DNA of 64,000 bases from Batillaria attramentaria (GCA_018292915.2 JACVVK020000016.1:2158001-2222000); one strand, 5' to 3'. Positions 36,635 through 48,332 are shown, counted from the stretch's first letter. The notes: generated by a model from the letters alone, not told the origin. Numbers and translations: made by a program.

Positions 36635-36750
36635 GGTGTTTGGTGTTTAACGGGGGTTTAACGTCCTTTTCCACCACATAGGGTGATATGAAAGACGGGG
36701 CAACGACGAAAAAGCCAGCACGAATATTTGGCCCCAGCCGGGATCGAACT
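36635..36750 (-). mobile_element. SINE family 1 with exact 14-bp target-site duplication
   Basis: The minus strand reads from the B box region (TTCGATCCCGGCTGG) through GTCTTTCATATCACC to GGACGTTAAAC. CTCTTACTTGCCAG lies at 36621-36634 and again at 36751-36764, exactly flanking the insert. The tRNA head is truncated. Confidence 0.9.
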
Positions 36751-36764
36751 CTCTTACTTGCCAG

Positions 36765-37643
36765 ACTTCAAGTCTTCAAGAACATGAACAACATGGCAGC
36801 CTCCCCGGTAGTTGTAACGACTAAATGAATGATACTAGATCATCAGTGCACGTCACTCTTAACAATACACTTAACGCTAACAGAAGCAGTTGAAGAGCCC
36901 GAAAATGTGCATGCCCTCGGCAATAAAACCATTCTGTCGTTGTCAATAAAGATTTACTAACTGTCGGCCGAGTATCGTGAAGACGCCACGCGGATACCAC
37001 ACTGTCAGGCGGAGACCTGGGGGAGCTGTCACTGGAGCAAGAACTGTACGAGTACATTTACGATTTATGTGGATAAGATTTCTACTTTCTGCTGTGTCTC
37101 CAATGACCGCTGTGGCAAGAACCTTAAGCAGCCAAAGAAGAAAAAGAATACTTTCTGTATCAACCACACGTCATCTCAGTGTCAGTTCATGGCCAAAACT
37201 GACCGAGCTGGTACACTGATGTATCTGAAACAAGGATTTCCTAGACCACAGCTCGCTATAGCTTTTTCATCAAGTGGTTCAGATTGTATCAGCCATAAGA
37301 CCAGTCACCTGCTCAAGACACATTTGCACGTTGACTGGCACTTAATAGCACGATAAATACCAAGCGAAAGACACGTGACCGTAAACATGCCCTGTGCTAC
37401 GACTGACTAGGCAGTTTAAAACTCAGCCCGGCGAAAAATCACGTGCTGTCCGTTTGCGCAGCACGCAGGGCACCTCACTGAGTTTCGGTTTGAGTCTTCG
37501 GGCTGAGTTCTGGGCTGTAGGTGCTGTTGTTATTGGCGACATGAGGGGGGGGTGGAGGGGGTCTAGTTCCTGAGCTCTAGCTCGAACAAAGAGATGCACC
37601 ACTTGATATTTATAATTTTGCGCGGCCTCTAATGTTGAAGAAA
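36765..37643. other. Stretch without recognisable gene
   Basis: A cysteine-rich open frame (about 37050-37200) is present, but no known pattern or clear splice sites support it. Confidence 0.45.
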
Positions 37644-37755
37644 TCGGGCTCTCTTTTTGTTTTTTGGGTGTTTTTTTTGTTTTTTTTTTTTTGGGGGGGG
37701 GGTCTTTCTTTTTTTTTTTGGGGGGGGGGGGGTGATGGGGGAGGGAGGGGGGCGT
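37644..37755. repeat. T- and G-homopolymer block
   Basis: Alternating long T and G runs over about 110 bases. Confidence 0.93.
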
Positions 37756-37943
37756 GTTGTCCCGGATGCAGGTCAACTGTAAATAGAACAAGCACTCGTG
37801 TGGACACGCTTAACGACCCGGACTGACCCAAATACATGCGTGTGGTATGACTTGATACTTGAAACACCGAAACAGTTTCCAGAGTACAGACTTCACACGT
37901 TCGGCAAACGTGTTTTTTTTTTTTTTTTTCTCTTCACGGCAAG

Positions 37944-38115
37944 GGGGGAGCCGGGGTGGTCGAAAGGTAGAGCGTTGGACTTCTGATGCTCGGGTCGTGA
38001 GTTCGTATCCCGGCTGGGGCCAAATATTTGTGCTGGCTTTTTCATCGTTGCCCCGTCCTTGATATCACCTTATGTGGTGAAAAAAGGACGTTAAACCCCC
38101 AACCACCCACCCACC
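37944..38115 (+). mobile_element. Full-length SINE family 1 with exact 14-bp target-site duplication
   Basis: A 172-bp insert begins GGGAGCCGGGGTGGTCGAAAG (A-box region), has the B box GAGTTCGTATCCCGGCTGG, the shared body and GGACGTTAAAC, and ends in an ACCC-rich tail. CTCTTCACGGCAAG at 37930-37943 and 38116-38129 are exact duplications. This copy defines both ends of the family. Confidence 0.94.
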
Positions 38116-38765
38116 CTCTTCACGGCAAGTTAAATGTGCATGTCACGATGCAAATGTGTCTTTTAAACAAGCTCAATCATTACATATGTAGAGTCGCAAA
38201 CTGGTCTTTTATGCATGGTCCTGGTTCTGATTTCCCGGCCTCCGGTGGCGTGCAAACTATCTATTTCTGAATGACTTCATAACCCAGTGTAAAGAGGTGT
38301 CAATGAAGACAGTGCACCCTAAGCAGGTTATGCCCGTGATAGAGGTAGATGTATGAGCTGTGTTGAGGAGGGGAGCCGGTAATGCCAGGGGTCGGAGAGC
38401 AGGAAAGGCTGTCATCACGACTCCGCCATTCACAGCAGTGTTGTCTAGCACGGCACGTGCAATACGTACAGCAGCGCAGCAGCAATACAGACGGAGAGTC
38501 GCTACGCTAGCGGTTCTAGCGTCTTCGGTAGCACGGATTCTTCACCCTACCTCTCTATTCTTTTACCTTCATACCACCACCACAACCTCATTCTAGACAC
38601 AAAGTACTAGGGTGAAATAAATCACTGACACTGTAATGGCCAAAAGCCTCCATTTTGTCTGCTTCTGTCAATGCTGAAGGTCTCTCTTCTCAGTCTCCGG
38701 CCGCATCCAGAACTGACACTGAATGATTCTGTGTTGCTGCGTAACGGAGAGAACGCAATGTGTCG

Positions 38766-38788
38766 GCGCGCGCGCGCGCGCGCGTGCT

Positions 38789-38838
<50 letters not shown>
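38766..38838. repeat. (CG)n-(GT)n-(GA)n compound microsatellite
   Basis: About nine CG units (38767-38784), then GT, then GA. Strong Z-DNA potential. Confidence 0.96.
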
Positions 38839-38841
<3 letters not shown>

Positions 38842-38912
38842 CCTGGCAAGATATATTTGTAATGAGAACCAAATTTAGCCTCTTGGGGGGACGAAAATCC
38901 GAACCAACGTGC

Positions 38913-38961
<49 letters not shown>

Positions 38962-39046
38962 GAGAGAGAGAGAACCCTGGCAAGATATATTTGTAATGAG
39001 AACCAAATTTAGCCTCTTGCGGGGACGAAAATCCGAACCAACGTGC

Positions 39047-39109
<63 letters not shown>

Positions 39110-39194
39110 GAGAGAGAGAGAACCCTGGCAAGATATATTTGTAATGAGAACCAAATTTAGCCTCTTGCGGGGACGAAAATCCGAACCAACGTGC

Positions 39195-39248
<54 letters not shown>

Positions 39249-39345
39249 GAGAGAGAGAGAGAGAGAGAACCCTGGCAAGATATATTTGTAATGAGAACCA
39301 AATTTAGCCTCTTGGGGGGACGAAAATCCGAACCAACGTGTTTCC
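38839..39345. repeat. Four-copy array of ~77-bp core plus (GT)n(GA)n
   Basis: The core, starting AACCCTGGCAAGATATATTTG and ending CGAACCAACGTG, begins at 38839, 38973, 39121 and 39268. Each is preceded by GA repeats, and successive copies are separated by GT then GA repeats, so the unit is about 134-148 bp and varies with microsatellite length. The outer copies read CTTGGGGGGACG; the inner two read CTTGCGGGGACG. Confidence 0.95.
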
Positions 39346-39465
39346 GTATGCCGAACTTGTTCAACGGAATACACCCACGAGGCGTGCACCTCTAGGTTAG
39401 GCTTGTCCATGCGTGCAGGTTATACCCGCCAGGCTAAGACAACTTAAGTAACTGGGTGAGTAGGT

Positions 39466-39500
39466 GTTTCGAGGTTTAACGTCTTTTGTCCACCACTGAC
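39466..39500 (-). mobile_element. SINE family 1 tail remnant
   Basis: Minus-strand GTGGTGGACAAAAGACGTTAAAC with a CACC-rich tail; body missing. Confidence 0.45.
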
Positions 39501-39599
39501 GATTTCTAAGTCGGGTGCAATGAGATTCTGTTTCCCAGTTCTCTTTCGTAAGTCAGTACTGATTGGCGTGGTCCTTTCGCTCGCCGCCGACGTGTAGGT

Positions 39600-39775
39600 G
39601 GATGGGCGACTTTGCGGGTTTAACATCTTTTTCCACCAGATACGGGTGATGTGAAAGACGGGGCAACGAGAAAAAAGCCAAGCCATCTGGCCCCAGCTGG
39701 AAATGGAACGTACGATTCGAGCGGCATTGAAAGTCCAACGCCTTACGCTCGACTAGTCCGGCTCCGGGCTCTGCT
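39600..39775 (-). mobile_element. SINE family 1, near full length
   Basis: The minus strand begins AGCCGGAGCCCGGACTAGTC (head), passes through CCAGCTGGGGCCAGAT and TCGTTGCCCCGTCTTTCACA and ends AGATGTTAAAC. B-box bases are mutated. Confidence 0.85.
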
Positions 39776-40297
39776 GGCTGATGATGCTGAACCGGCTAAG
39801 ACCCAAAAGTGGAGCCATGAACTGAACTTTTGAAATCGGTAAGTTACAGGCGGCTGGAGACAATTGCTCAGCCAACGACAAATGAGCAAGTGGAAAGTAA
39901 TGAATTGTGTTGGGTGTGTAGCGGCTCGTTCAGGAGGACAGGGTGAGCTGGTTGTGGAGCTGACTCAGGTTGTGCCCGGCGTGCCCGCTGTTTAGTGGTG
40001 AGATGATAGATACCGGCAATTTGCACCATCCCACGCGCCCACCCCATCACCAGCTTCTCTTCACTCGCCCTCGTCTCGCTAGCTAGCTTCTCAATGCAAA
40101 CAAAATCAGCCTGGAACGTTGCAGCAACGCGATCTACACGTCGGTGTGGTATAGTTAATAGACCCCCTGAATAATGGACCCCCCGGTCCAATAACTGTAA
40201 AAATATCTAAGTGCAGGGGGAGTCCAGTAACAATGGAGGGGTCGAGTAATATTAAGGCTAATGGTCCGGGAAGGGGGGGGTGCGGGGGGGGGGGGGT
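39776..40297. other. Stretch without recognisable gene
   Basis: Contains C/G-rich imperfect inverted repeats at about 40155-40250 (GACCCCC...GGAGGGGTC). No coding evidence. Confidence 0.45.
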
Positions 40298-40346
40298 CCA
40301 AGCACTATGGGGGGGTCTAACAACTTTATGACACCGGCTACACCAT

Positions 40347-40374
<28 letters not shown>
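40298..40374 (+). repeat. AAGCACTATGGGG module plus (CT)n, copy 2
   Basis: Same module as 35947-36044, with few changes. Confidence 0.88.
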
Positions 40375-40378
<4 letters not shown>

Positions 40379-40466
40379 TTTTACCCTTTAACGTAGACTA
40401 GCAGGACAGCTTGTAAGACAGGCAGTAATGCCTAAATGCTTTATCCTGAATAAAAAACGTTTCATC

Positions 40467-40470
<4 letters not shown>

Positions 40471-40532
<62 letters not shown>
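40471..40532. repeat. (CT)n-(CA)n compound microsatellite
   Basis: CT block to about 40500, then CA, abutting the SINE head at 40533. Confidence 0.96.
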
Positions 40533-40535
<3 letters not shown>

Positions 40536-40700
40536 GAATATACTGAACTGCCGTTACGGTTGTCACGGCGAAGCTTCGGTTCGAGCCCAGGCCGACATGT
40601 GACATGTGACTGATACCGCTTTTTCCTGGCTACCGGGCTGCTCATTGGGGGTTTCTCTCCGGGTTATACAGCTTTCCTCCCCCAGCAAATTTGAATAATA
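40533..40700 (+). mobile_element. SINE family 2 with body
   Basis: GTGGAATATACTGAACTGCC head, B box GGTTCGAGCCCAGGCC, then GGGTTTCTCTCCGGG and TTTCCTCCCCCAGCAAATTTGAATAA, which matches the body of the 8395-8607 copy. Confidence 0.75.
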
Positions 40701-40838
40701 GCCGGGATAGCGTGGTAGGCTGAGTGGCGCTGCTCAGCGGCCGACGCGCCTCCTCCGGGGGAAACAGCCCGGCGAATTTCCCGAAAGAAAATAAAGTAGT
40801 ATATAATCGTTCTACTACCGGGATGGTCTGCGGCCTGA

Positions 40839-40841
<3 letters not shown>

Positions 40842-40899
<58 letters not shown>
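40842..40899. repeat. (CA)n microsatellite
   Basis: Twenty-nine CA units. Confidence 0.97.
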
Positions 40900-41591
40900 A
40901 CGACTATTGGTGTTATACAACACTGTTAGACAGGTCGACGATTTATTACCGGAAATAAACTGCATGCCGATTGAATCCTTGGCCGACCACAAGCGCCGGG
41001 TAGCTGATGGTAGTCCGTGTCTGCACGTGTCTGCACGTGGCCGGCGAGACTGAGACGAGACAGAGGACAAGAAAACAGTCAGCTGACGAAGAAGCAGGTG
41101 ACAGACAGGTGTGATGCGAGTCTGGCATACCTGTAGAAGGTCAGCGCCGTGTGCCCTTCCCCCCAGCCTTGCACACCTCTCCTTTCAGTCATCGTGTCTG
41201 TGCCAGACCCGGGCCAGCGTCAGTTGGTCATCTGACCTCCACAAACATGAACGACGTTAACAAGGCCGATGTCAAACGGGGGTGTTTTTAGTCCGAACAA
41301 CCTGCGAACATGGAAACTTTTTTAGTGTTTACGTCGACGCCTGGGTTGACAGAGAGGGAATTTCTGGCTTCGCTGGTGTCTTTCTCGTGTGACATGCGAT
41401 AACAACACGCTCTTGCACTAATTTGTCCGAAGCTTGTTTGAACTGTTTCCGTCCCACGTCAGTTTGTTCGAACCAAAACGTCCCCAGTGTGTCATGAGCC
41501 TAAGCTCCAGCAGATCAGCGAGGGTCCATGGCGTCACTGAGTATGTGACGGTATAGTGCCCGTCCGTACTCCTCAGTGACTATGAGGGTGG

Positions 41592-41728
41592 GTGAGTGGG
41601 TGTTTGGGAGTTTTACGTCCTTTTCCACCACGTATGGGTGATACCAAAAACGGGGCAACGAGAAAAAGGCCAGAACAAATATGTGGCCCCAGCCGGGATT
41701 CGAACTCACGACCCGAGCATTGGGACTG
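41592..41728 (-). mobile_element. SINE family 1
   Basis: Minus strand: TGCTCGGGTCGTGAGTTCGA (B box), CCGGCTGGGGCC, TCGTTGCCCCGTTTTTGGTA, CGTGGTGGAAAAGGACG and an AAACACCCACTCACCC tail. The head is partly missing. Confidence 0.87.
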
Positions 41729-42189
41729 ACTGCGAGGACGACAGTCAGGTTGATGCCAGTACAGTATACAGATATACATGGCTGATCTGTGACCTGGTCG
41801 CCGGTACCGTCAGAACCGTACTATGTGTGCCTTATATCGGTACATGCCTCCCATGAACAACATTGGCAAGATCGTGTCGATTCTTGTGTCCATGCAAGGC
41901 CCTCATAATAACACTTGAATTATCTGACCGTCACTGACAGTCTTGCTTACCGTATTCTGTGTGGACACGAATATATTTACAGACATTACTGTGCTTTAGT
42001 ACAGATACACCTCTGACTTGGTTTTAGTACAGATGCACCTCTACCGTCTTTTGGTAAATCGTCGTGGATTTGTTTTTCCCCATTTGAGGTTAGACCTGTG
42101 GTGGGTCACCCTAGTTCTGTCTGTGGAGAGGACGTGGGAGGTCTCTTACGTCAGAAAGGAGTGTCTCGTTTCATTCGGGGGCAGTGTTG

Positions 42190-42240
42190 ATTATATTATA
42201 TTATATTATATTATATTATATTATATTATATTATATTATA
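42190..42240. repeat. (TATTA)n pentanucleotide microsatellite
   Basis: About ten perfect 5-bp units. Confidence 0.97.
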
Positions 42241-42862
42241 CACCCCCATATTAGGCGTACACAACTGACGAGGTGTTTCTTGACGGAAGTGTTGGGAGAA
42301 CAAAATGGGGGTGGCTGGGACGGTACGTTGGCGCGGCACAGTTAGTACGGAAACCGGAACGACGTCTGATGTCCGGGAACCGATGTCATGTTTGTTTTCC
42401 AGCAAAATAAGACGTGTCTTCGAGCTGCCTCTAACAACACAATCCTTCCTTGTCGTGGTTCCCGCACGGCAATATTATGATGATAGGGTGCCATGTTTGT
42501 GCAACATTTCGCACCAGCCTGCCACAGCCTGCACTCCCGCGGTGAGAGCCGTCAGCGTGGCCTCCAGCATCCACACCATTTATTTGTCCTGGCTCGAGTG
42601 GCGCGTGCTCTTCACTCAGTGATGCCCCTGGACCCACCACTTATCGAAAGAACACCTTTAAAAAGAAGAAGAAGAAGAAGTATGGACAGCCAAATGTAGA
42701 TAATAAATGTTCCCGTCCAATCATCGGTTCCCGCAATGCACTGCCATACCCAATACTGCTTTACGATCCAGTCAGTGAGTGTGCCAGTCAGTGTGCGTAC
42801 ATGAGACAACTTCACACTTGCCAAAGAACCTAAGGGAAGCAGCTAGACTTGAAGTGCAGATC

Positions 42863-42889
42863 ATCATCATCATCATCATCATCATCATG
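42863..42889. repeat. (CAT)n microsatellite
   Basis: Nine CAT units. Confidence 0.96.
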
Positions 42890-45302
42890 AACGACTGAAT
42901 CCGGCAATGCCGACTGGTGGTAGATCGTTGTGTGAATATTGCTGGCCCCAACTCCAACTGCGGCTGATGTAGTGATGAGTGTTGACGGCGGCAAGAGCTC
43001 GTGCTGCTCGTTCCCGGCCTGTGTCAGATCCCGCTACAGCTACACGAGGCGGAGTGCGGCGGGTCCCCCCGGTGAGCAGCGTCAAAACAACGCTCGCGTC
43101 ATGTCAAACAGGGAAAGTGTTAGCGAACAAATGATAACAACACACAGAAATAGCAGCTTATCAAGACCACTGGGTGATTATGTTCAAGGGCTTGTCAGAC
43201 CACGCCGTGTTCCGGTAGGAATATAAAGAAACTGTAGCTCTTCTTCAGAGCTCCGCAAAACCCTTGTAAATTGTATTCTATTTTCGCCCTCCACGTCTGC
43301 TGGCTTTTTCCTTCTCGTGTGGAGTTTCTTTTTCTCTGGCTGTGCAGGCGAGGGCGGCAAGGACAGATCACATCAATACCAAACAAGCCCAGAACAACAC
43401 TGGGTGGTCCCTCACCTTCTCTAGTTTACGTTCAACACTGAAACGTGTAGCTCGCGTGTTGGTCGGATTCAGGTTCAGCACATCTCTGTCCCATCGGTTT
43501 GCACTGGCACCAGTACAAGCCAATGAGACACAGAAGGGTTCAGCAATACTCAAACCCTGTTCCGGGCCTTGCATGGACACACCGTGACTGACGACATGCT
43601 GGACTGAGCCGGATCGTCAGTCAGCACAGCCCAGTCAGTTTCCCTGCCCACCGTGCCACTGTCTCCTGGTGGCCACTAGCAGTCTACAAAGTTCCGAAGA
43701 ACTGCTTCAGTTCACAACTGATTGATGGGTGTGACTGAACAGGACACAACGTCCCCCGGACAGAAGTAGTCAGTAATGCCACACGCCCAAACCAGAATGG
43801 TCGCAAGGGGGTGACGGTGTGTGACGCGCCCTTTAGGATTTGTGATTCACACTGAGTCTACGGCCACTCATCTACGAGAACAAGTTACCATTAACTTAAT
43901 TTTTATACACGAGAGAGAGAGAGAGAGATTACAATGATCCTGGCAACAGGTCTAGCTCTTCATCTTTCCGTTGACGATTAGAACTGAGGAATGGAGGAAC
44001 TGAACGAACGAATTGTATTGATATTTCTAATGGTACATTAGTTAAATGACAAGAAAACAGTGTCTATTTTTGGTAAGCGTCTAGAAAAAGCTATCCCTGG
44101 CAACTCGGTAAAGAAGACTGAGACCGGCAGAGAGAGATAAATGCAGAGCCAATACCGCCAATACCGCCAATACCGTCTGCTCGCTGCTGTGAGGTGACCT
44201 GTGAGAGTTTCAATTTTCATTTCACAAGGGGAAAGGGTACAAGCGGTCAGCCGATAGATAACTGACAATCACAGCTCGAGATTGCTTCTCCTCCGTCTCG
44301 TTTGTTTGGCTTGCACCTTGCCTGACAGCATGAGCGATCGGGGCCCGACAGCTGAGAAAATGGAAGAGTGCTTGTAGGCGAGCTTGTTTTCCTGTGTTCC
44401 CCTGTCCAGGGCGGTGATACATCCTGCTGTACTCGTCAGCGGCGCCCACTCTACATACCCCGCTATCACTGCCGCTACAGCCTAGAGCCTCAACTACAAG
44501 TACAGGTACATGAAGCAGGTACAGGTACGGGCCCGGTGAGCACGAAACTCAACTACAGCAGCTGCTCTCGCTTCCTAAACACACGACTCGGTGTGATGGA
44601 TGCCCGAAGAACGGTCCTCGCGAAGAGGTACATGTCAAGGAGGAAACGAGAAAAGGAAGAAATGAATGCTAGGTTTTGCAGCTTTTGGTTTGGGAGAATG
44701 ATTAGCGCCGCTGACACCGGGTCTTGTCGCTACAGCAGTGTCAGGACGGCAGCCATCCATCAGTAATGTTATGACAGCCCCTCTCGACATCCGCCCTTTG
44801 TATTAAACAAACCAAACAACCTGCGGCTTTCACTCTACCCGACATCGTCTGCCAAACCAATCGCATCTTCAATTCCCCTCTTCTCAGTTTTAAGCTATTT
44901 GCCACTCTACAAAAGCCTGTCTCGGCAAACTGACGGAATCAAGTTCATGTCTGTGTGTGATCAAGCACCAAGTGAAACAGGTGTAAAGTTTCCGTGTCTA
45001 CGAGGAGGTGCTGAAAACATCGCTTCACCTGTGTTTGCCTAAGAAACCAGTGACATAAATTTATCATGTGCCGAAAGACCCCAGTCATCATTGTAGTCTT
45101 ATTCAGGATACAAAATAACAGAACAGGGCTTTGATGTCCATCACTGGCATTGCAAAGAAGAGACACTGATATGGAGGCAACTGATCGACACAAACCGGAA
45201 CCATGGCTTGTAGCTATGTAAGCGCGTGTAACTTGAATGACTCGATACAGGTAATAATGACCACTTCATCGTTCAGACAAGTAGAGCTGTTCTTCGGTTC
45301 AC

Positions 45303-45668
45303 TAATAATAATAATAATAATAATAATTTTATTTATATAGCGCTTAATCTACATGGAAGGTAGTTCGAAGCGCTTAGAGTACAGGTAAAGAGACAGACAG
45401 ACGTGAAGGTTCAGGGCCAGGGCAACTGCATGTATGGTGCTTAATAAGGAGATGGAGAAAGACGGAGGGAGGTTAGACGGAGCTTTGAGATGAAAACAGG
45501 TAGGTTTTTAGATTTGTTTTGAAGGTTTCGAGGGAGGTTGACTGGCGGAGCGAAAGAGGCAGAGAATTCCAGGCTTTTGGACCAGCGTAGGAGAAGGCTC
45601 GAGAGCCAACAGAAGAAAGTTTAGTGCGTGGGATTCTGAATATCAGGGTATCGGACATCCCTGGCAAA
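45303..45668 (-). mobile_element. L2/CR1-like LINE 3' end
   Basis: The minus strand encodes PRTKLSSVGSRAFSYAGPKA followed by WNSLPLSLR and a FKTNLKTYLF segment, the characteristic C-terminus of L2/CR1-type polymerases, from about 45660 to about 45480. A 3' UTR follows, ending GATTAAGCGCTATATAAATA and an (ATT)n tail (45327-45303). The coding part is 5' truncated near a duplicated AATATCAGGGTATC (45641-45676). No unambiguous target-site duplication. Confidence 0.85.
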
Positions 45669-46755
45669 TATCAGGGTATCACTGACTGAACACTGAATGC
45701 CTTGCAGTTGCAGACACACGATCAGCACTGTCACTGACTGTATCTACAACTCAGAGACATACATAAGATGTAAAAATAAAATATGTCAGTAAATAGTAGC
45801 CGGATTAGTAGACAAATATATAGTAGACAAATTAAACAACTGACTACAGCAATAAACGGAGGCGTTCCTCCTTGGTTTCAAAAAGCTACAGAAACGAAGT
45901 ACACTCCCCACAGCTGTAAGGATCGGTAGCGGTGATTGGTCTACTCACCATTTCCATACTGGCGGCAACTTGCCAGCAGCACCACTGTATCACATTTTGC
46001 GTCCAGGACAAAGATCCAACATACTACACACCATTCTTTAAACAATTCAATTTTGACTTGCTCTATACGGACTGTGCCCACCCAGGGGAGGGAGAGAGAC
46101 ACCTTGCATACATTACCATGGCCCTTTGAAAGAAAACTGGCATTTGATTACCTTTAGAACTGAGTGCAAATGCGTGCAGATGGTTCATGGTTCATCGCAG
46201 CTTGATGGGAAACTGATGTTACACGAGCTGTAGTAGTAATAGGCGAGTATGACGAATTTCTTTAAGTGGAGGAGACCGGTGGGAAATGAGCCACCCGACC
46301 ACAACAAAATGAGCTGTGGGAATGTGAGACTGATGACGATTAGCTCCAGTGCGGACCGTGGTGGGTGGGAGAAGAGATGGAGAGGAGGGGATGAGTGGCC
46401 ATGAACTGACTGGCTTAACCTGACCGGCGCTGGACGCCGCTTCTGATATGCTATCGTACTGTGCCCGTGTTCAGCAAGTTACCTGTCCGCAGCAATCAGC
46501 CCTGTCTGCCGAGACCTTCATCACACAGCACACAGGGTGGGCGGATAGCGGTTTGAACGCATCTTATTTCGCCTTGGACACACTGAAAATAACTTTGTAT
46601 TCGACATTGATTACTACTTCAATCTATTCTGCTCAGTCAACGAAATAATGAATAATGAAATAATTCCGTTCAGTGTCAGATGACTCGGAGGCAAGTTCAC
46701 TGACTGATTTTGTTCACACCGGCGATCTGGAGAAAATTGTTAATAACCACAGACC
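45669..46755. other. Stretch without recognisable gene
   Basis: Short ORFs only; nothing recognised. Confidence 0.55.
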
Positions 46756-46766
46756 AACGGGAACCA
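46756..46766. repeat. Target-site duplication, left copy
   Basis: AACGGGAACCA, identical to 47273-47283. Confidence 0.88.
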
Positions 46767-47272
46767 TGTGGAGAGCGACCACCATCTCCACCAACACCAA
46801 GCTCAGAATCTTCAACTCCAACGTGAAATCTGTGCTACTCTACGGGTCAGAGACTTGGCCGCGGGTCAGTCAAGATCAGCACCGCAAAGATCCAGACCTT
46901 CATCAACGGATGTCTCCGGCAGATCCTCCACCTGAGATGGTTCGACAGAGTGCCAAACACCGACCTGTGGACAAGGGCGAATCAACAGCCAATGGACGTC
47001 CAGGTCAGGCGGCGAAAGTGGCGATGGGTCGGCCACACCCTGCGGAAGGAACCCTGCAACATCACCAGGCAGGCGCTCGAGTGGAACCCGCAGGGGAAGA
47101 GGAAGAGAGGGCGCCCCAAGCAGACCTGGAGGAGGACTGAGCTTGCACTGCAAGCTGCGAGACTCCGGCCTGACATGGGAGGAGGCCAAGACCTGCGCCA
47201 GGGACAGAGTGAGATGGAGGAGAGCTGTTGAGGCCCTATGCTTCTCTAGAAGCCAAAAGGACTAAACTAACT
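46767..47272 (+). mobile_element. 5'-truncated LINE C-terminal fragment
   Basis: The + strand encodes STNTKLRIFNSNVKSVLLYG, then, after a frameshift near 46865, the C-terminal IQTF/RRKWRWVGHTLRK region and NPQGKRKRGRPKQTWRR, and ends with an ACTAACTAAC-type tail at 47272. It is related to, but clearly diverged from, the copy at 24076-25166. The 506-bp insert is flanked by exact 11-bp target-site duplications. Confidence 0.92.
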
Positions 47273-47283
47273 AACGGGAACCA
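47273..47283. repeat. Target-site duplication, right copy
   Basis: AACGGGAACCA, identical to 46756-46766. Confidence 0.88.
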
Positions 47284-48279
47284 GATTACAAAAGCGCTTT
47301 ACATTTGAACTTCACTTTAATGGCCTTCTCCATTGTTATCCTTTTCTGATTTCTTCTGTCCTTGAGGGACCACCGGTCGGTCGCCGCCCGTCATTACTGA
47401 CCACCCAGCCTCGGCTCTCTCGCTACATCTTCGGCTCGGCTCGGCTCTCTCGCTACATCCTTCCTTCCCAATGGCTTCCTCAGTCATTCAAAATAACTCA
47501 TCTGTATGGAAAGAATGCATTGTCCCTTTCAAAACATTCACACCGTTTCTGAATCTGGACGCGCCGATCTGTAAAGCACCGGCGAAAGATCTGAAAGTAT
47601 CACCTAAAACTTACCCCGGTGCCGTACGTGCCCTGCACAGAATCACGACAGAAGAGTTTTTGTCCAGTACTTGCTCCCTGCCAATCAGTGCTAGATGGAC
47701 GAGAGAGGTATGTTGGCCTTTGCCTGCGTCTCCGACCGTCCCCGCGAATTTTCGTAGCCTGGCCAATGGCTGTAGGCTGTACGGGACTATAATTACACCC
47801 TTAACCTGCCAGTTCACCCGTAGTTAGTCCGGGAAGACAGGCACAACTAGGAAAACCACCGGCAAACAACCGACGAAGTCTGGCGTGCTCGTTGGTCATG
47901 TACTTTGTTTGCATCCCGTTCGGTGAAACGTTTTCACTTTCAGTGTCCAGCTTTTTGTCAGTGTCCTTCTCTGATCCCCTTCAGTCGCTGCCCCTTCTCC
48001 CGCAACACTGATGTCAGTAGCACGCCAGTATATGTATGTAGAGGACAGATAATAGCAGCCATCTTTCCAATACCAGAACCTGCTATGCTCGTGTCATTTT
48101 CAGACCAGGTATAGACAGTTTATTGTGACTGGAAGAGAAATTCCTGATGTTTCGATAAACAGTTGTATAATGCATAACTTTCCTCCATATTTTTATAATC
48201 ATCTTTCATGAATCTTCCATGTCCTCAACCGCTGAGTCACACTGGCACCGCCAGACTCTCCCCCCCCCCTCTCTCTCGT

Positions 48280-48280
<1 letters not shown>
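47284..48280. other. Stretch without recognisable gene
   Basis: A short TCGGCTCTCTCGCTACATC duplication lies at about 47411-47460. The 118-codon ORF from 47471 has no motif I can assign. Confidence 0.5.

Positions 48281-48332
<52 letters not shown>
48281..48332. repeat. (GT)n microsatellite
   Basis: About 26 GT units; a poly-G run follows at 48408-48421. Confidence 0.97.

Larger units (their letters stand above)
41729..45302. other. Stretch without recognisable gene
   Basis: Contains a (TATTA)n array at 42190-42240, (CAT)n at 42863-42889, (GA)n at 43912-43928 and three AATACCGCC units at 44152-44177. No recognisable exon. Confidence 0.55.

Noticed and set aside
37069..37356. Cysteine-containing ORF as a secreted peptide
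   Set aside because: Cysteine spacing fits no family I know, there is no signal peptide and flanking splice sites are weak.
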